A stretch of DNA of 64,000 nucleotides, taken from assembly GCF_000147075.1 (NCBI RefSeq), contig NC_014484.1:1505501-1569500 (forward strand), read 5' to 3'. The notes below the pieces were generated by a model. That model did no database searches. It saw nothing but the letters and a program-made list of their open reading frames with translations, and was not told where the DNA came from. This document shows, in pieces, positions 51,992 through 61,701 of the stretch (the first letter of the stretch is position 1; each line of letters starts with the position of its first letter). Both the position numbers and the translations under genes were made by a program. Origin of the DNA: Spirochaeta thermophila DSM 6192. GTDB taxonomy: Bacteria; Spirochaetota; Spirochaetia; Winmispirales; Winmispiraceae.

Positions 51992-52687
51992 ATGCCGACT
52001 CATCCAGAGGGACACACGCCCCCGTCGGAGGAATGCTCGTCTCTCCAGGAGCATCCTCCCCTCCTCGAGAGCCTGAGGTGGACGCCCGGGGGAGGGCTGT
52101 GGCTTCTCGAAGAGCACCTCGCACGGCTCGAACGGAGCGCCCGGATCCTCCGATACCCCTTCTGCCTCTCCCTGACACGAAAGGCCCTCGAGGACTACAC
52201 CTCCACGCTCGCGCACCCTGCAAAGGTGCGCCTCCTCCTCCACCCCGACGGCAGGCTCGAGACCGGTCATGAGCCGCTTTCCGCCGGCGCTCCCCCACTC
52301 CCCGTCCCCCTCGTCCTCTCGCCCGAGCCCGTGGATCCCTCCTGGTGGTGGCTCCGGCACAAGACCACCTTCCGCCCCTTCTATACCCGTATGGAGGAAC
52401 ACGCGGGGAGTCGCTATCTCCTCTACTGGAACACCCGAGGCTTCGTCACCGAGACCGGCTTCGCGAACATCCTTCTGGAGGTGGGAGGCGTACTCTTCAC
52501 CCCTCCCGAGGAGGACGGTCTCCTCCCCGGTGTCTACCGTGCGCACCTCCTCGCAAGGGGAAAGATCAGGGTGCGCCCGCTCAGAGTGGAAGACCTTGCG
52601 CAAGGGAGGATCCATCTGATCAACAGCGTCCGCGGATTCATGCCCGCCCGTCTCGTGAACGGTCCCGTCTCGAGGCCGTCCCCATGA
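51992..52687 (+). CDS. pabC: Aminotransferase class IV, probable 4-amino-4-deoxychorismate lyase
   Basis: A 231-residue PLP enzyme of fold type IV. Catalytic Lys is in L-R-H-K-T-T-F-R-P-F-Y, the cofactor-phosphate region in V-T-E-T-G-F-A-N-I, and L-L-P-G-V-Y-R and I-N-S-V-R-G-F follow. The short length and place after pabB support the lyase that releases p-aminobenzoate. GGAG lies about seven bases before the ATG. The last 50 bp overlap the convergent permease gene. A branched-chain or D-amino-acid aminotransferase role is less likely. Confidence 0.85.
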   Translation: MPTHPEGHTPPSEECSSLQEHPPLLESLRWTPGGGLWLLEEHLARLERSARILRYPFCLSLTRKALEDYTSTLAHPAKVRLLLHPDGRLETGHEPLSAGAPPLPVPLVLSPEPVDPSWWWLRHKTTFRPFYTRMEEHAGSRYLLYWNTRGFVTETGFANILLEVGGVLFTPPEEDGLLPGVYRAHLLARGKIRVRPLRVEDLAQGRIHLINSVRGFMPARLVNGPVSRPSP

Positions 52688-53684
52688 GGATGCTCACGGC
52701 CTTCAGCTGGGGGATGTTCTCACACACGATCTTCACGATCACGGTGAGGGGTACGGCGATGAACATCCCCGCCACCCCCCAGAGCCAGCCCCAGAAGAGG
52801 AGCGAGAAGAGGACCACCACCGGACTCAAGTTGAGCTGCTCACCCGCGAGCTTCGGTTCGAGGAGGTTCCCCATCACCATCTGGATGAACATCATGCTCC
52901 CGGACACGAGGAGAGGGTGCTGCCAGTCCGGATAGAACTGGATCACGGCGAAGAGGGAGGAGAGGCCCCACACGACCGCCGACCCGATATTGGGGATGAA
53001 GTTGAAGAGAAAGGCGAGAAGCCCCCATATGAAGGCGAAGTCGAGACCGATGAGCGAATAGGCCGCCCAGACCAGCAATCCGGTGGCGAGACTGATCAAG
53101 AATTTCACCGCGAGGTAACGGGAGATCTGCTCCGAGATGTGCTCAAGGATACGGGCGATCCGGGCGGTGAGCCCCCTCCTGAGGGCCCTCAGCATCTTCC
53201 GGGGGAGGTGCCGCCACTCCAGAAGGAGGAAGAGGAGGAAGAGGAGCACCAGGACGGTGTAGGTCACCAATTCCACCAGGCGGCCGGAAAGGCCTACGAG
53301 GTAACTCCCTATGGTCCGCACCCACGAGAGGTCGTTGAAGAGCCACTCCCTCAGGTGGAAACGATCCACCAGGGTGTTGTAGAGACCGATGAACCTCGTC
53401 TGGTAGCGGGGATACTCACGTATGAGCGAGTAGAGGCTGGACGACAGCAGCGTGCCGAGCCCTGCGATGATGAGCACGAGAAGGAGCATCACCACGGTGA
53501 TCCCGAGGAAATAGGGGATACGCGCACGATGCATGCGTACGACGAGCGGTGCAAGGATGAACGAGAGCAGAGCCGCGATCACGAGGGGGAGCACCACCTG
53601 TTGGGTGATGTGGAGCACCCCCCCTATCGCAACGAGAGAGAGGAGGGCCAGGAAGATGACCTGCAGGCGTACCAGGCGTTCCAC
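52638..53684 (-). CDS. AI-2E/PerM family membrane transporter
   Basis: A 348-residue inner-membrane protein with seven to eight helices. Two N-terminal pairs come first, a soluble loop at about 80-135 (Y-P-R-Y-Q-T-R-F-I-G-L-Y), then helices to the end with the family motif F-I-P-N-I-G-S near residue 235 and L-E-P-K-L in the last third. Members were named for autoinducer-2 export but include Na/H antiporters, so the substrate is open. The start codon is GTG, with no clear ribosome-binding site. It lies 25 bp after the SH3 lipoprotein gene. Confidence 0.85.
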   Translation of the reverse strand: MERLVRLQVIFLALLSLVAIGGVLHITQQVVLPLVIAALLSFILAPLVVRMHRARIPYFLGITVVMLLLVLIIAGLGTLLSSSLYSLIREYPRYQTRFIGLYNTLVDRFHLREWLFNDLSWVRTIGSYLVGLSGRLVELVTYTVLVLLFLLFLLLEWRHLPRKMLRALRRGLTARIARILEHISEQISRYLAVKFLISLATGLLVWAAYSLIGLDFAFIWGLLAFLFNFIPNIGSAVVWGLSSLFAVIQFYPDWQHPLLVSGSMMFIQMVMGNLLEPKLAGEQLNLSPVVVLFSLLFWGWLWGVAGMFIAVPLTVIVKIVCENIPQLKAVSILMGTASRRDRSRDGRA

Positions 53685-53709
53685 GACGCCAGGGTACCAG
53701 AAAGGCCCC

Positions 53710-54525
53710 TCACATAGAAGAGGCCGTCGTCTCCGGAGAAGGCTCGGGAGTAGGCGTCTCTTCTGCCTCTTCGGCGAGCTCCTGCGAGAGTTCGTCGAGT
53801 TTCACCTGGAGCGAATCCACGAGATCCGCCGAGACCGGCTCGGCCTGGGATTCCTGAGCGAGCTCCAGGATCTTCTGATACCGTTCTTCGGGCGGGAGGT
53901 CCTCATCCCGCAGGATGAGGAAGTAGCGTGCCGTGAGCCTGAGGTCCACGTCCCTGTCCGAGAACCCCTCCATGACCCACGCCTCCCTCACCACATTGCG
54001 GGAAGTCTCGAAGAAGTAGATCTGCTGTCTTCCCTCCTCCTTCTTTTCACCGATTCCGATGAGGGTGAAGGGCTCGAGCTGCCCCGAGGGTAGAAGGGTG
54101 GTGGGTCTCTGGTAGTAGTCCACCTTCTTGGTGATCACCCCCAATGTCGCCCTGAGTGCGAGGTATCCGGTGTACGCCCAGCCCTGGGTACCGTCGGAGA
54201 GGCGTACGAGGGCGTACTCCAGCTTGTTGCCGCTGGAGGAAACTCCCTCCTTGATCTCCCCCAGGAAGGTGAGCCGCTCACCCACGGTGGCCGTAGCGAG
54301 GGATTTCTTGCCCTTGTCGAGACTGTCCCAGATACTCACGGCCTCCAAGACCACGGCGGGCGCCTCCTCCCGCGGGATGTCCCTCGAGGGCACGCCTTCC
54401 GCCTGGGCGCTCGCCACGGGCTCTCCACCGGTGGCCGCAGGCTCCTCGCTCCTCCGTTCGAGCCTCTCGCATCCCGAGAAAAGAAGAAGCAGGAGCAGCC
54501 CTCCTGCCAGCATGGAACGTCTCAT
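53710..54525 (-). CDS. Lipoprotein with SH3-like domain
   Basis: A 271-residue lipoprotein with signal peptide [15 protein letters not shown] and lipobox F-S-G-C at Cys18. After an acidic linker, a bacterial SH3-like domain (about 55-130) has [13 protein letters not shown] and [14 protein letters not shown]. The remainder is charged and predicted helical, with a Pro/Thr-rich end (T-P-T-P-E-P-S-P). SH3b domains often bind peptidoglycan; here that is inference. The start at 54525 has GAGGAGG upstream, whereas the longer frame has none. Confidence 0.78.
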   Translation of the reverse strand: MRRSMLAGGLLLLLLFSGCERLERRSEEPAATGGEPVASAQAEGVPSRDIPREEAPAVVLEAVSIWDSLDKGKKSLATATVGERLTFLGEIKEGVSSSGNKLEYALVRLSDGTQGWAYTGYLALRATLGVITKKVDYYQRPTTLLPSGQLEPFTLIGIGEKKEEGRQQIYFFETSRNVVREAWVMEGFSDRDVDLRLTARYFLILRDEDLPPEERYQKILELAQESQAEPVSADLVDSLQVKLDELSQELAEEAEETPTPEPSPETTASSM

Positions 54526-54610
54526 CTCGTCACCTCCTCGTACCATATCACTCTCTACATTAAACATGGAAGCCGGAACGCATGTCAACACCGAAAGTCC
54601 GAACGGGGCC

Positions 54611-54647
54611 TTGCTGTTCGAACAAAACATGATTATTTTAGTAATAA
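54611..54647 (+). promoter_or_regulatory. Promoter of the superoxide dismutase gene with AT-rich inverted repeat
   Basis: TTGCTG (54611-54616), 17-bp spacer, TATTTT (54634-54639). TTATT-TTAGT-AATAA (54633-54647) forms a small inverted repeat over the -10 and start region that could be a Fur/PerR-type site; the match is weak. Confidence 0.5.
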
Positions 54648-54669
54648 ATACGGAATCAGGAGGAATCCT

Positions 54670-55290
54670 ATGAGCTTCACACTCCCCTCACTTCCCTATC
54701 CCTACGATGCACTCGAGCCTCACATAGACGCCCGGACCATGGAGATACACCACACCAAGCACCATGCCGGGTACGTGAACAACCTCAATGCCGCGCTCGA
54801 AAAGGCGCCCTTTGCAAAGGACAAAGACCTGGTCTTTCTTCTCAGGAATCTCAAGAGCCTTCCCGAGGAGGTGCAGACCGCGGTCCGCAACAACGGCGGC
54901 GGGCATGCGAACCACAGCCTCTTCTGGACCGTCCTCTCGCCCGAAGGCGGAGGCACGCCCCAGGGTGCGGTCGGCAAGGCCATCGTCTCAACCTTCGGTT
55001 CGTTCGACGCCTTCAAGGAAGCCTTCACCAAGGCGGCCGCCACCAGATTCGGGAGCGGCTGGGCCTGGCTCGTGGTGAACGCGTATGGTACGCTCCAGGT
55101 GTACTCCACCCCCAACCAGGACAGCCCCTACCTGGACGGCTTCATCCCCATCCTGGGCCTGGACGTCTGGGAACACGCCTACTATCTTTCGTATCAGAAC
55201 AGGAGGCCCGACTACATCGCCGCCTTCTGGAACGTGGTGAACTGGGAGGAAGTCGAACGACGCTACAACGAGACTCTCGAGGCCCTGTGA
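54670..55290 (+). CDS. sodA: Superoxide dismutase, Mn/Fe type
   Basis: A 206-residue cytoplasmic SOD that converts superoxide to peroxide and oxygen. Metal ligands are seen at H-H-T-K-H-H (first His near residue 28), [11 protein letters not shown] (second), and L-D-V-W-E-H-A-Y-Y (Asp and His). The G-G-G-H-A-N-H form is more usual in manganese enzymes, but the metal is not certain. GGAGG lies seven bases before the ATG. It stands alone between its own promoter and a strong terminator, ahead of the redox regulator Rex. Confidence 0.94.
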   Translation: MSFTLPSLPYPYDALEPHIDARTMEIHHTKHHAGYVNNLNAALEKAPFAKDKDLVFLLRNLKSLPEEVQTAVRNNGGGHANHSLFWTVLSPEGGGTPQGAVGKAIVSTFGSFDAFKEAFTKAAATRFGSGWAWLVVNAYGTLQVYSTPNQDSPYLDGFIPILGLDVWEHAYYLSYQNRRPDYIAAFWNVVNWEEVERRYNETLEAL

Positions 55291-55308
55291 GCGACCTCTC
55301 GGTATCAC

Positions 55309-55347
55309 ACAGGGGAACGCCTCACGTTCCCCTGTTTTTTTTTTTTT
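55309..55347 (+). terminator. Rho-independent terminator after the SOD gene
   Basis: Eleven-base-pair stem ACAGGGGAACG/CGTTCCCCTGT with a five-base loop, followed by a run of 13 T. Confidence 0.95.
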
Positions 55348-55435
55348 GTATAGAAAATTATTCAGTCTTTTCTTTTTCCCCTGTTCAGCATATAATAAAC
55401 GTCATAAATTTCACTCGACCCGTGTGGAGGAAAGC

Positions 55436-56071
55436 GTGAAGCGACACAAGCTGCTCAATGTACCGAGTATCCGGAGGCTTCCATCGTACCTTCAAGTGGT
55501 GAAAGGAGCGGCGGAGGAAGGCAGGGAATACATCTCCGGAACCTACATCGCACAGGAACTCGAGCTCGAGGCCATACAGGTGCGAAAGGACCTGGCCCTC
55601 ACAGGTATCATGGGGAAACCCAGGCTCGGGTACCCTGTCCAGGAACTCATCCACGCCATAGAGCGATTCCTCCGATGGGACATCGACCAGTTCGCCTGTC
55701 TCGTGGGAGCGGGTAATCTGGGACAGGCCCTCCTGGGATACCAGGAGCTCAAGAGGCACAAGTTGCACATCGCCGCGGCCTTCGATGTGGATCCTTCGAA
55801 GATCGGCAAGGTGGTGCACGGCACGAGGATCCACCCCCTCTCGGAGTTCGCAGCGGTAAAGGAAAAGGAGGACTTCGAGATGGCCATCCTCACCGTGCCG
55901 CCCGAGGTTGCACAGGAAGTGGCCGAAATCATCGTGGACCACGGCATCAAGGGGATCTGGAACTTCACCAACGTGAAGCTCAAACTGCCCTCCCACGTGG
56001 TGGTTCAGCAGGAGGACCTCTCCTCGGGGTACGCGGTGCTCTCGCTCAAGATGGCGAAGTTCGCCCGCTAG
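55436..56071 (+). CDS. rex: Redox-sensing transcriptional repressor Rex
   Basis: A 211-residue NADH/NAD sensor that controls fermentation and respiration genes. The winged-helix N-terminal part has R-R-L-P-S-Y-L-Q and Y-I-S-G-T-Y-I-A-Q-E-L, then I-M-G-K-P-R-L-G-Y. The Rossmann domain has L-V-G-A-G-N-L-G-Q-A-L and the C-terminal swapped helix G-Y-A-V-L-S-L-K. The start is GTG 55436, placed five bases after GGAGG; the longer frame from 55346 runs into the terminator T tract. TATAAT at 55391-55396 is a possible -10. The last 26 bp overlap the convergent ABC ATPase gene. Confidence 0.93.
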   Translation: MKRHKLLNVPSIRRLPSYLQVVKGAAEEGREYISGTYIAQELELEAIQVRKDLALTGIMGKPRLGYPVQELIHAIERFLRWDIDQFACLVGAGNLGQALLGYQELKRHKLHIAAAFDVDPSKIGKVVHGTRIHPLSEFAAVKEKEDFEMAILTVPPEVAQEVAEIIVDHGIKGIWNFTNVKLKLPSHVVVQQEDLSSGYAVLSLKMAKFAR

Positions 56072-56789
56072 TACGGGACTCCTCAATCGAGGCGAGGGCA
56101 CGCCGTATCCCGCGCTCGAGGGGGAGGAGGCGCGGATCCGTCATCTCCTCCACTCCGTGAGGGGCCGGATGATCGAGGATGGCCAAGACACGGGTCGGAT
56201 TTCCCCCCAGTATGAGCACGTGGTCTGCAAGAAGGAGGGGCTCCTCGAGCCTGTGGCTCACCAGCACGGTGGTACGGGGCTGTTCCTTCCACAGTCGGTG
56301 GAAGACCCGCAGCGTCTTCGAGAGGAGCACGAGGTCCAGCGAGAGGAAGGGCTCGTCCATGAGGAGGAGCGGCGAGGGAAAGGCGAGGGCGCGGGCGAGG
56401 CCCACGCGTTGTTTGAGTCCTCCGCTGAGCTGGTGGGGATAGGCGCCCGCATAGGGGGCAAGGCCCAGTTCCTCCATGAGATGCTCGACCATCGTTCCCT
56501 CCCCCTCGTGTGGTGGAAGCACGAGAGCGATGTTCTCCCTCACCGTGGCCCAGGGAAGGAGCCTCGGCTCCTGGAAGACCATACTCACAGGGCCGGCGGG
56601 GAGTCCGGTGCACCGACCCGCCTGGGGCGCGAGGAGTCCTGCGAGGACCCTGAGGAGGGTGGTCTTGCCGCAGGCTGAGGGTCCCATGAGACAGGTGATC
56701 TTCCCCTCGGGAATCGTGAGGCTGAAGTCGTCGAACACGAGCCTTCCTGGAAAGGCCACGCGTATGCCTTCGAGCCTGATCCCACTCAC
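56046..56789 (-). CDS. ABC transporter ATP-binding protein, nitrate/taurine (SsuB/TauB) type
   Basis: A 247-residue ATPase that drives the permease encoded upstream. The Walker A is G-P-S-A-C-G-K-T-T, the Q-loop F-Q-E-P-R-L-L-P-W, the signature L-S-G-G-L-K-Q-R-V, Walker B L-L-L-M-D-E-P-F, and the H-loop V-S-H-R. The P-R-L-L-P-W motif is typical of the nitrate/sulfonate/taurine group. The start is GTG overlapping the permease stop (GTGA), with GGAGG upstream. The substrate-binding protein is missing from the window. Last gene of the tRNA-synthetase operon. Confidence 0.88.
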   Translation of the reverse strand: MSGIRLEGIRVAFPGRLVFDDFSLTIPEGKITCLMGPSACGKTTLLRVLAGLLAPQAGRCTGLPAGPVSMVFQEPRLLPWATVRENIALVLPPHEGEGTMVEHLMEELGLAPYAGAYPHQLSGGLKQRVGLARALAFPSPLLLMDEPFLSLDLVLLSKTLRVFHRLWKEQPRTTVLVSHRLEEPLLLADHVLILGGNPTRVLAILDHPAPHGVEEMTDPRLLPLERGIRRALASIEESRTSGRTSPS

Positions 56790-57544
56790 CGCATCCCTCC
56801 CCAGAAGACCCTCCTGGAGACGAGGCCGAGCAGCAGGTGGGAGAGCCCGCTCAAGACCACCCCGATCGAGGTCCAGGCGAAGACCCCGGGGGTATCGATG
56901 AAGAGCTTGGCGGTGTAGAGGGCCGTCCCCACCCCCGAGGAGGGGAAGGCGATCACCTCTGCAGCGATGACCGCCTTCCAGACGAGGCTCAGCGCCGAGC
57001 GCGCCCCGGCCAGGACGAAAGGTATCAGCGAGGGAATATAGATCCTGGTGATCTGAACCCTGCGGGAAAGCCCGAAGGCCCTCGCCATCTCCAGCAGATC
57101 CACCGGGGCCGCCTCCATTCCCTCCAGCGTGGTGATCAGGATGATGGGGAATGCCATGGCGAGTCCCACCCAGAAAGGTGTGAGGGCGCTCCCCACCCAG
57201 ATGAGGAGGATGAGGATCACCGAGACCACGGGCACCGACTGGAGCACCACCGCAGCAGCCCTGAGGGGCAGACCGAGACCGCCGGAGATCCCCCCGAGCA
57301 CTCCGAGCCCCACACCTACGGCCAGGGCACACGCGAACCCTCCCAGGGCCCTGAGAGTGGTCACGGCCACGTGGGAAAGAAAGTGGGGATCCCGGAGGAT
57401 CCCCACCACCTTCAGCGCCACCTCTTCGGGAGAAGGGACGATCAACGGGCTTCCCGCGACGAGGGACACCACCTTCCAGAGAAGGAACGCCCCGGCCACG
57501 ACGAACACGAAGCCTCGTCCCCTCCCCCATCTTCCTCCATTCAT
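56786..57544 (-). CDS. ABC transporter permease, SsuC/TauC type
   Basis: A 252-residue inner-membrane permease with six predicted helices, starting about residue 12 (F-V-F-V-V-A-G-A-F-L-L-W). The EAA loop is E-M-A-R-A-F-G-L-S-R with I-Y-I-P-S-L-I-P. The layout fits the nitrate/sulfonate/bicarbonate family; thiamine-precursor and riboflavin importers share it. Its ATG overlaps the tyrS stop by four bases, so it is co-translated with the synthetases. The imported compound cannot be told from sequence. Confidence 0.87.
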   Translation of the reverse strand: MNGGRWGRGRGFVFVVAGAFLLWKVVSLVAGSPLIVPSPEEVALKVVGILRDPHFLSHVAVTTLRALGGFACALAVGVGLGVLGGISGGLGLPLRAAAVVLQSVPVVSVILILLIWVGSALTPFWVGLAMAFPIILITTLEGMEAAPVDLLEMARAFGLSRRVQITRIYIPSLIPFVLAGARSALSLVWKAVIAAEVIAFPSSGVGTALYTAKLFIDTPGVFAWTSIGVVLSGLSHLLLGLVSRRVFWGGMR

Positions 57545-58773
57545 CTCACCACGACCCTGAAATATCGCTTCTTGCCCGCCCGGAGGAGGAGCTCCCCCGC
57601 CTCGGGCACATCCTGCAACCTCACCACCTGCTCCAGATCCTTCACTTGTTCGCCCTCGATGTAGGCGCCGCCCTGGGAGATGAGACGGCGGGCCTCGCTC
57701 TTGGAAGCGCAGAGATCGGTCTTCACGAAAAGCTCCACCACACCGATACCGTGCTCGAGCTCTTCCCGTGGGATCTCCACGAAGGGGATGGAGGAACGAT
57801 CCTGCCCCCCCTTCCCGAATGCCGCCCGGGAGGCCTCGAGTGCCTTGTCGGCCTCTTCCCTGCCGTGGATGAGCGCGGTGAGCTCGTAGGCGAGCCGCTC
57901 CTTGGCCAGGTTGATCCGCTCGTCCGTGTGGGCCGTGAGGCTCGCTATCTCGTCGATCGGAAGGAAGGTATAGTACTTGAGGAACGTAGCCACGTCCTGA
58001 TCCGGCACGTTCCTCCAATACTGGAAGAACTCGTAGGGGCTCACCATGGAGGGATCGAGGAACAGGGCTCCCTTCTCGGTCTTCCCCATCTTCTTCCCGT
58101 CCGAGCGGGTGACCAGGGGCATGGTCAGGCCATAGGCCTCCTCTCCCCTCACCCTCCGTATGAGGTCGATCCCGGCCACGATGTTGCCCCACTGGTCGTC
58201 CCCGCCTATCTGGAGGGTGCAACCGTAGCGCTCGTTGAGCACCAGGAAATCGTAGGCCTGGAGGAGCTGGTAGTTGAACTCGATGAACGAGAGGCCGGTC
58301 TCGAGGCGCGCCTTGTAGGTTTCGAAACTGAGCATCCGGTTCACCGAGAAGTGTCGTCCGATCTCCCGGAGGAAGTCGATGTAGTTGAGCTCGGCGAGCC
58401 ACTCGGCGTTGTTCAGCATGAGGGCCCGCTTCCCGTCCACGGGAAAGAAACGCTCTATCTGGGCCTGGATGGCCCGGGCGTTGCGATCTATCTCCTCCAC
58501 GGAGAGGATCCTGCGCATCTCGGTCTTGCCCGAGGGATCCCCTATGCGGGCCGTGCCCCCGCCTATGAGGATGATGGCACGGTGCCCCGCGTTCACCAGG
58601 TGCGTGGCAGCGAAGAGGGGGACGAGGTGTCCCGCGTGGAGGCTCGGACCCGTGGGATCGATCCCCAGGTAGAAGGTGACGGGGCCCTCCTGCATACGGG
58701 CCCCGAGCCCTTCGAGGTCGGTGCACTGCTTCACCAGGCCGCGTTCGGCAAGAAGCGGGAGGGCGTCGCTCAT
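57541..58773 (-). CDS. tyrS: Tyrosyl-tRNA synthetase
   Basis: A 410-residue class I synthetase for tRNA-Tyr. HIGH is H-A-G-H in [11 protein letters not shown], the KMSKS loop is G-K-K-M-G-K-T, and the tyrosine-binding region has Y-Q-L-L-Q-A-Y-D-F and [12 protein letters not shown]-terminal S4 RNA-binding domain (about 345-410) completes it. It corresponds to the TyrRS subgroup with H-A-G-H rather than H-L-G-H. ATGA overlap with glyS upstream and with the permease downstream. Confidence 0.95.
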   Translation of the reverse strand: MSDALPLLAERGLVKQCTDLEGLGARMQEGPVTFYLGIDPTGPSLHAGHLVPLFAATHLVNAGHRAIILIGGGTARIGDPSGKTEMRRILSVEEIDRNARAIQAQIERFFPVDGKRALMLNNAEWLAELNYIDFLREIGRHFSVNRMLSFETYKARLETGLSFIEFNYQLLQAYDFLVLNERYGCTLQIGGDDQWGNIVAGIDLIRRVRGEEAYGLTMPLVTRSDGKKMGKTEKGALFLDPSMVSPYEFFQYWRNVPDQDVATFLKYYTFLPIDEIASLTAHTDERINLAKERLAYELTALIHGREEADKALEASRAAFGKGGQDRSSIPFVEIPREELEHGIGVVELFVKTDLCASKSEARRLISQGGAYIEGEQVKDLEQVVRLQDVPEAGELLLRAGKKRYFRVVVR

Positions 58774-60101
58774 GTGCCGACCCTCCTGTACTCCCTGATG
58801 GCCTGCTGAACAGCCGACACGATCTCGTTCCTGTGAATCCGCACCTGCTCCATCGAATCCCGATACCGAAGGGTGACGGTGTCGTCCTTAAGGGTCTGGT
58901 AGTCTACGGTGATGCAGTAGGGAGTCCCCACCTCGTCCTGCCTCCTGTACCTGCGGCCTATGGCCCCGCTCTCGTCGTAGAAGGTGTTGAAGTGGTCCCT
59001 CAGCTCCTCCTCGAGGTTCTGGGCATAGGTATCGAGCCCATCACGCCTCATGAGCGGGAACACCGCCACGGTGATCGGGGCGATGAGAGGATGGAACCTG
59101 AGCACCGTACGTTTCTCCCCGTTCTCGAGTTCCTCTTCATCGTAGGCATCGGAGAGCACCATGAGCACGCTGCGGGTGAGTCCCGCCGAAGTCTCGATGA
59201 TGTAGGGGATGTATCGCTCCCTCGTCTCGTCGTCGAAGTACGAGAGGTCCTTCCCCGAGAACTGTGAGTGTCGGCTCAGGTCGTAGTCCGTGCGGTTGTG
59301 AACCCCCTCCAGCTCCCTCCATCCGAACGGGAACTCGTACTGGATGTCGACCGCCTCCTTGGCATAGTGGGCGAGCTCGTCCGGTCCATGCTGGTGGAAC
59401 CTGAGCTTCTCAGGCCGAACCCCCATCTTCCTGTAGTACTCCATGCGCTCCGCTTTCCAGTAGTCGAACCACTTCTTGTCCTCGGAGGGGTGCACGAAGA
59501 ACTGCATCTCCATCTGCTCGAACTCGCACGTGCGGAAGATGAAGTTCTTGGTCACGATCTCGTTCCTGAAGGCCTTGCCCACCTGGGCGATCCCGAAGGG
59601 AACCTTGAGCCTGCTCGACTGCAGGCAGTTCTTGTAGTTCACGTAGATACCCTGGGCGGTCTCGGGCCGCAGGTAGACCACCGTACTCTCGTCCTCGACC
59701 GGCCCCAGGTGGGTCTTGAACATGAGGTTGAACTGGCGCGGCTCGGTGAAGGAGTCCTTCGCGCCGCACTCCGGACAGGGGGCCGAGAGATCTATCTGGT
59801 CGGCCCTGAACCTGGCCTTGCACTCCTTGCAATCCACGAGAGGGTCATGGAAGTTCTCCACATGGCCCGAGGCCTCCCACACCTTGGGGTGCATGAGGAT
59901 GGCGGCATCGAGTCCCACGATGTTCCGGCGTTTCCGGACCATCTCGTTCCACCAGAAGCGTTCGATGTTGTTCTTGAGCTCCACACCAAGTGGACCATAG
60001 TCCCATGCCGACGAGAGTCCACCGTAGACCTCGCTCGACTGAAACACGAATCCGCGGCGCTTACAGAGCGACACGATGGTATCGAGGGTCACCTGTGCCA
60101 T
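58770..60101 (-). CDS. glyS: Glycyl-tRNA synthetase, single-chain class II type
   Basis: A 443-residue alpha2-type (eukaryotic/archaeal-like) GlyRS, not the bacterial alpha/beta pair. Class II motif 1 is near F-W-W-N-E-M-V, motif 2 is F-R-N-E with the following [10 protein letters not shown], and motif 3 G-L-T-R-S-V-L. A zinc-like C-x2-C...C-x2-C (C-K-E-C and C-P-E-C, about residues 91-112) lies in the insertion. The C-terminal anticodon-binding domain is present. GAAGGAGAG precedes the ATG, three bases after the gltX stop. Confidence 0.95.
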   Translation of the reverse strand: MAQVTLDTIVSLCKRRGFVFQSSEVYGGLSSAWDYGPLGVELKNNIERFWWNEMVRKRRNIVGLDAAILMHPKVWEASGHVENFHDPLVDCKECKARFRADQIDLSAPCPECGAKDSFTEPRQFNLMFKTHLGPVEDESTVVYLRPETAQGIYVNYKNCLQSSRLKVPFGIAQVGKAFRNEIVTKNFIFRTCEFEQMEMQFFVHPSEDKKWFDYWKAERMEYYRKMGVRPEKLRFHQHGPDELAHYAKEAVDIQYEFPFGWRELEGVHNRTDYDLSRHSQFSGKDLSYFDDETRERYIPYIIETSAGLTRSVLMVLSDAYDEEELENGEKRTVLRFHPLIAPITVAVFPLMRRDGLDTYAQNLEEELRDHFNTFYDESGAIGRRYRRQDEVGTPYCITVDYQTLKDDTVTLRYRDSMEQVRIHRNEIVSAVQQAIREYRRVGT

Positions 60102-60103
60102 GT

Positions 60104-61582
60104 CTACTCTCCTTCCGTGAGCGATGAAAGTTTTTCAAGTGCGCGGTCGATCCTCTGCAACGTCTCCTCCGCTCCCAGGAGCCGTATGGACTCGAGGAGG
60201 GGTGGAGAGACCGTGGAGCCGGTGACGGCCACCCTGAGGGGCATGAGGAGCTGTCCCAGCTTGATCCCCATCCGTTCCGCGAGGGCCCGCATCCTCTGTT
60301 CGTTCTCCTCGTCGGTACGCGTCCAGTAGCCTGAAAGCTCCTCCTTGAGGGCGGTGAGGATCCTCATCGTAGCAGGCGGGTCGAGCTTCTTCGGCACCAG
60401 GAGAGCCGGCTCGTACTCGGGGACCTCGTGGAAGAGGAACCAGAGGAGGTCCTTCACGTCGCGGAGCACCTTGAGGCGCTCCTTGACGATGGGCACCGCG
60501 AGCCTGAGCTTCTCCTTCTCCTCATCGGTGGGAGGGCTCGGGAGGAGCCCCGTCTCCTCTGCGACGGGGAGGAGGAGGGCGAACAGTTCCTCATCGGTCT
60601 TCGCACGGATGTAGACGCCGTTGAACCACTCGAGCTTCTTGTAGTCGAAGACCGCAGGGGACTTGTTGAGCTTCTCCAGGGTGAAGACCCGCTCGAGCTC
60701 CTCCCGCGTGAAGAGCTCCCTGGAGTCGTCGTAGGCCCACCCCAGGAGGGAGACGTAGTTGACGACGGCCTCCGGAAGGTACCCCATCCTCCGGAACTCC
60801 TGCACGCTCGTGGCGCCATGACGCTTCGAGAGCTTCTGGCCGTCGGGACCGAGGACCATGGGAAGGTGACAGTAGACAGGATGTTCCCACCCGAAGGCCC
60901 GGTACAGGAGGACATGGAGCGGTGTCGAGGGGATCCATTCCTGGGCCCTCAGGATGTGCGTGATGCGCATGAGGTGGTCGTCCACCACGTTGGCCAGATG
61001 GTAGGTGGGAAACCCGTCGGACTTGAGGAGCACCGGATCGGGGTTGACGTCCGCGTTGGGGTATTCCACCCTCCCCAGCAGGTAGTCCTCGAAGACCGTG
61101 CTCCCCTCGACGGGCACCTTGAACCGGATGACGTGGGGCCTCCCTTCGGCGAGGAGCCGCTCCACCTCATCGGGGGGGAGCTTCCTGCAGTGCCGGTCAT
61201 AGCCGGTGGCACGTCCCTTTCCCCGTTCCTTTCTCAGCTGTTCCAGGCGCTCCGGAGTGCAGAAGCAGCGGTACGCATGTCCCTGTTCGACGAGGAGACG
61301 GGCGTGCTCCTGATAGAGTTCCTTCCGCTCCGACTGGAAGTACGGACCATATGGTCCGCCCTTGCCCGGTCCCTCGTCCCAGGTGATACCGAGCCACTCG
61401 AAGGTCTCGAACAGGTCCTGGAGGGCCCGCTCGTCGTAGCGCTCCCTGTCGGTATCCTCTATCCGGAGGATGAAGGTACCCCCCTGCGAGCGGGCGAAGA
61501 AGTAGTTGAACAGGGCCGTGCGGAGCCCCCCTATGTGCTGAAGCCCGGTGGGCGAGGGCGCATACCGTACTCGGACGCTCAT
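60104..61582 (-). CDS. gltX: Glutamyl-tRNA synthetase
   Basis: A 492-residue class I synthetase for tRNA-Glu. [14 protein letters not shown] at the N terminus gives the HIGH-type motif and Q-K-L-S-K-R-H the KMSKS loop. R-I-E-D-T-D and [10 protein letters not shown] are typical of GluRS. The C-terminal helical anticodon domain is complete. CTGGAG precedes the ATG. It leads the operon gltX-glyS-tyrS-ABC permease-ABC ATPase. Confidence 0.95.
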   Translation of the reverse strand: MSVRVRYAPSPTGLQHIGGLRTALFNYFFARSQGGTFILRIEDTDRERYDERALQDLFETFEWLGITWDEGPGKGGPYGPYFQSERKELYQEHARLLVEQGHAYRCFCTPERLEQLRKERGKGRATGYDRHCRKLPPDEVERLLAEGRPHVIRFKVPVEGSTVFEDYLLGRVEYPNADVNPDPVLLKSDGFPTYHLANVVDDHLMRITHILRAQEWIPSTPLHVLLYRAFGWEHPVYCHLPMVLGPDGQKLSKRHGATSVQEFRRMGYLPEAVVNYVSLLGWAYDDSRELFTREELERVFTLEKLNKSPAVFDYKKLEWFNGVYIRAKTDEELFALLLPVAEETGLLPSPPTDEEKEKLRLAVPIVKERLKVLRDVKDLLWFLFHEVPEYEPALLVPKKLDPPATMRILTALKEELSGYWTRTDEENEQRMRALAERMGIKLGQLLMPLRVAVTGSTVSPPLLESIRLLGAEETLQRIDRALEKLSSLTEGE

Positions 61583-61613
61583 GGACACTCCAGAAGTCGA
61601 AGATGTGTAAGGG

Positions 61614-61642
61614 ATTATAAGTGAGCCTCGAACGAGGGTCAA
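61614..61642 (-). promoter_or_regulatory. Promoter of the gltX operon
   Basis: TTGACC (61642-61637), 17-bp spacer, TATAAT (61619-61614) on the minus strand, with a leader of about 25 bases. No T-box-like leader fits in that space. Confidence 0.8.
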
Positions 61643-61701
61643 GGCGAGGGAACGCACCGGGAAGCCGGGCAGGTGGTGCCGTCCTCCGGGCGTGTGAGCG
61701 T

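Noticed and set aside
61614-61642. T-box or other riboswitch ahead of the synthetase operon
   Set aside because: The predicted leader is only about 25 bases, too short for a T-box.
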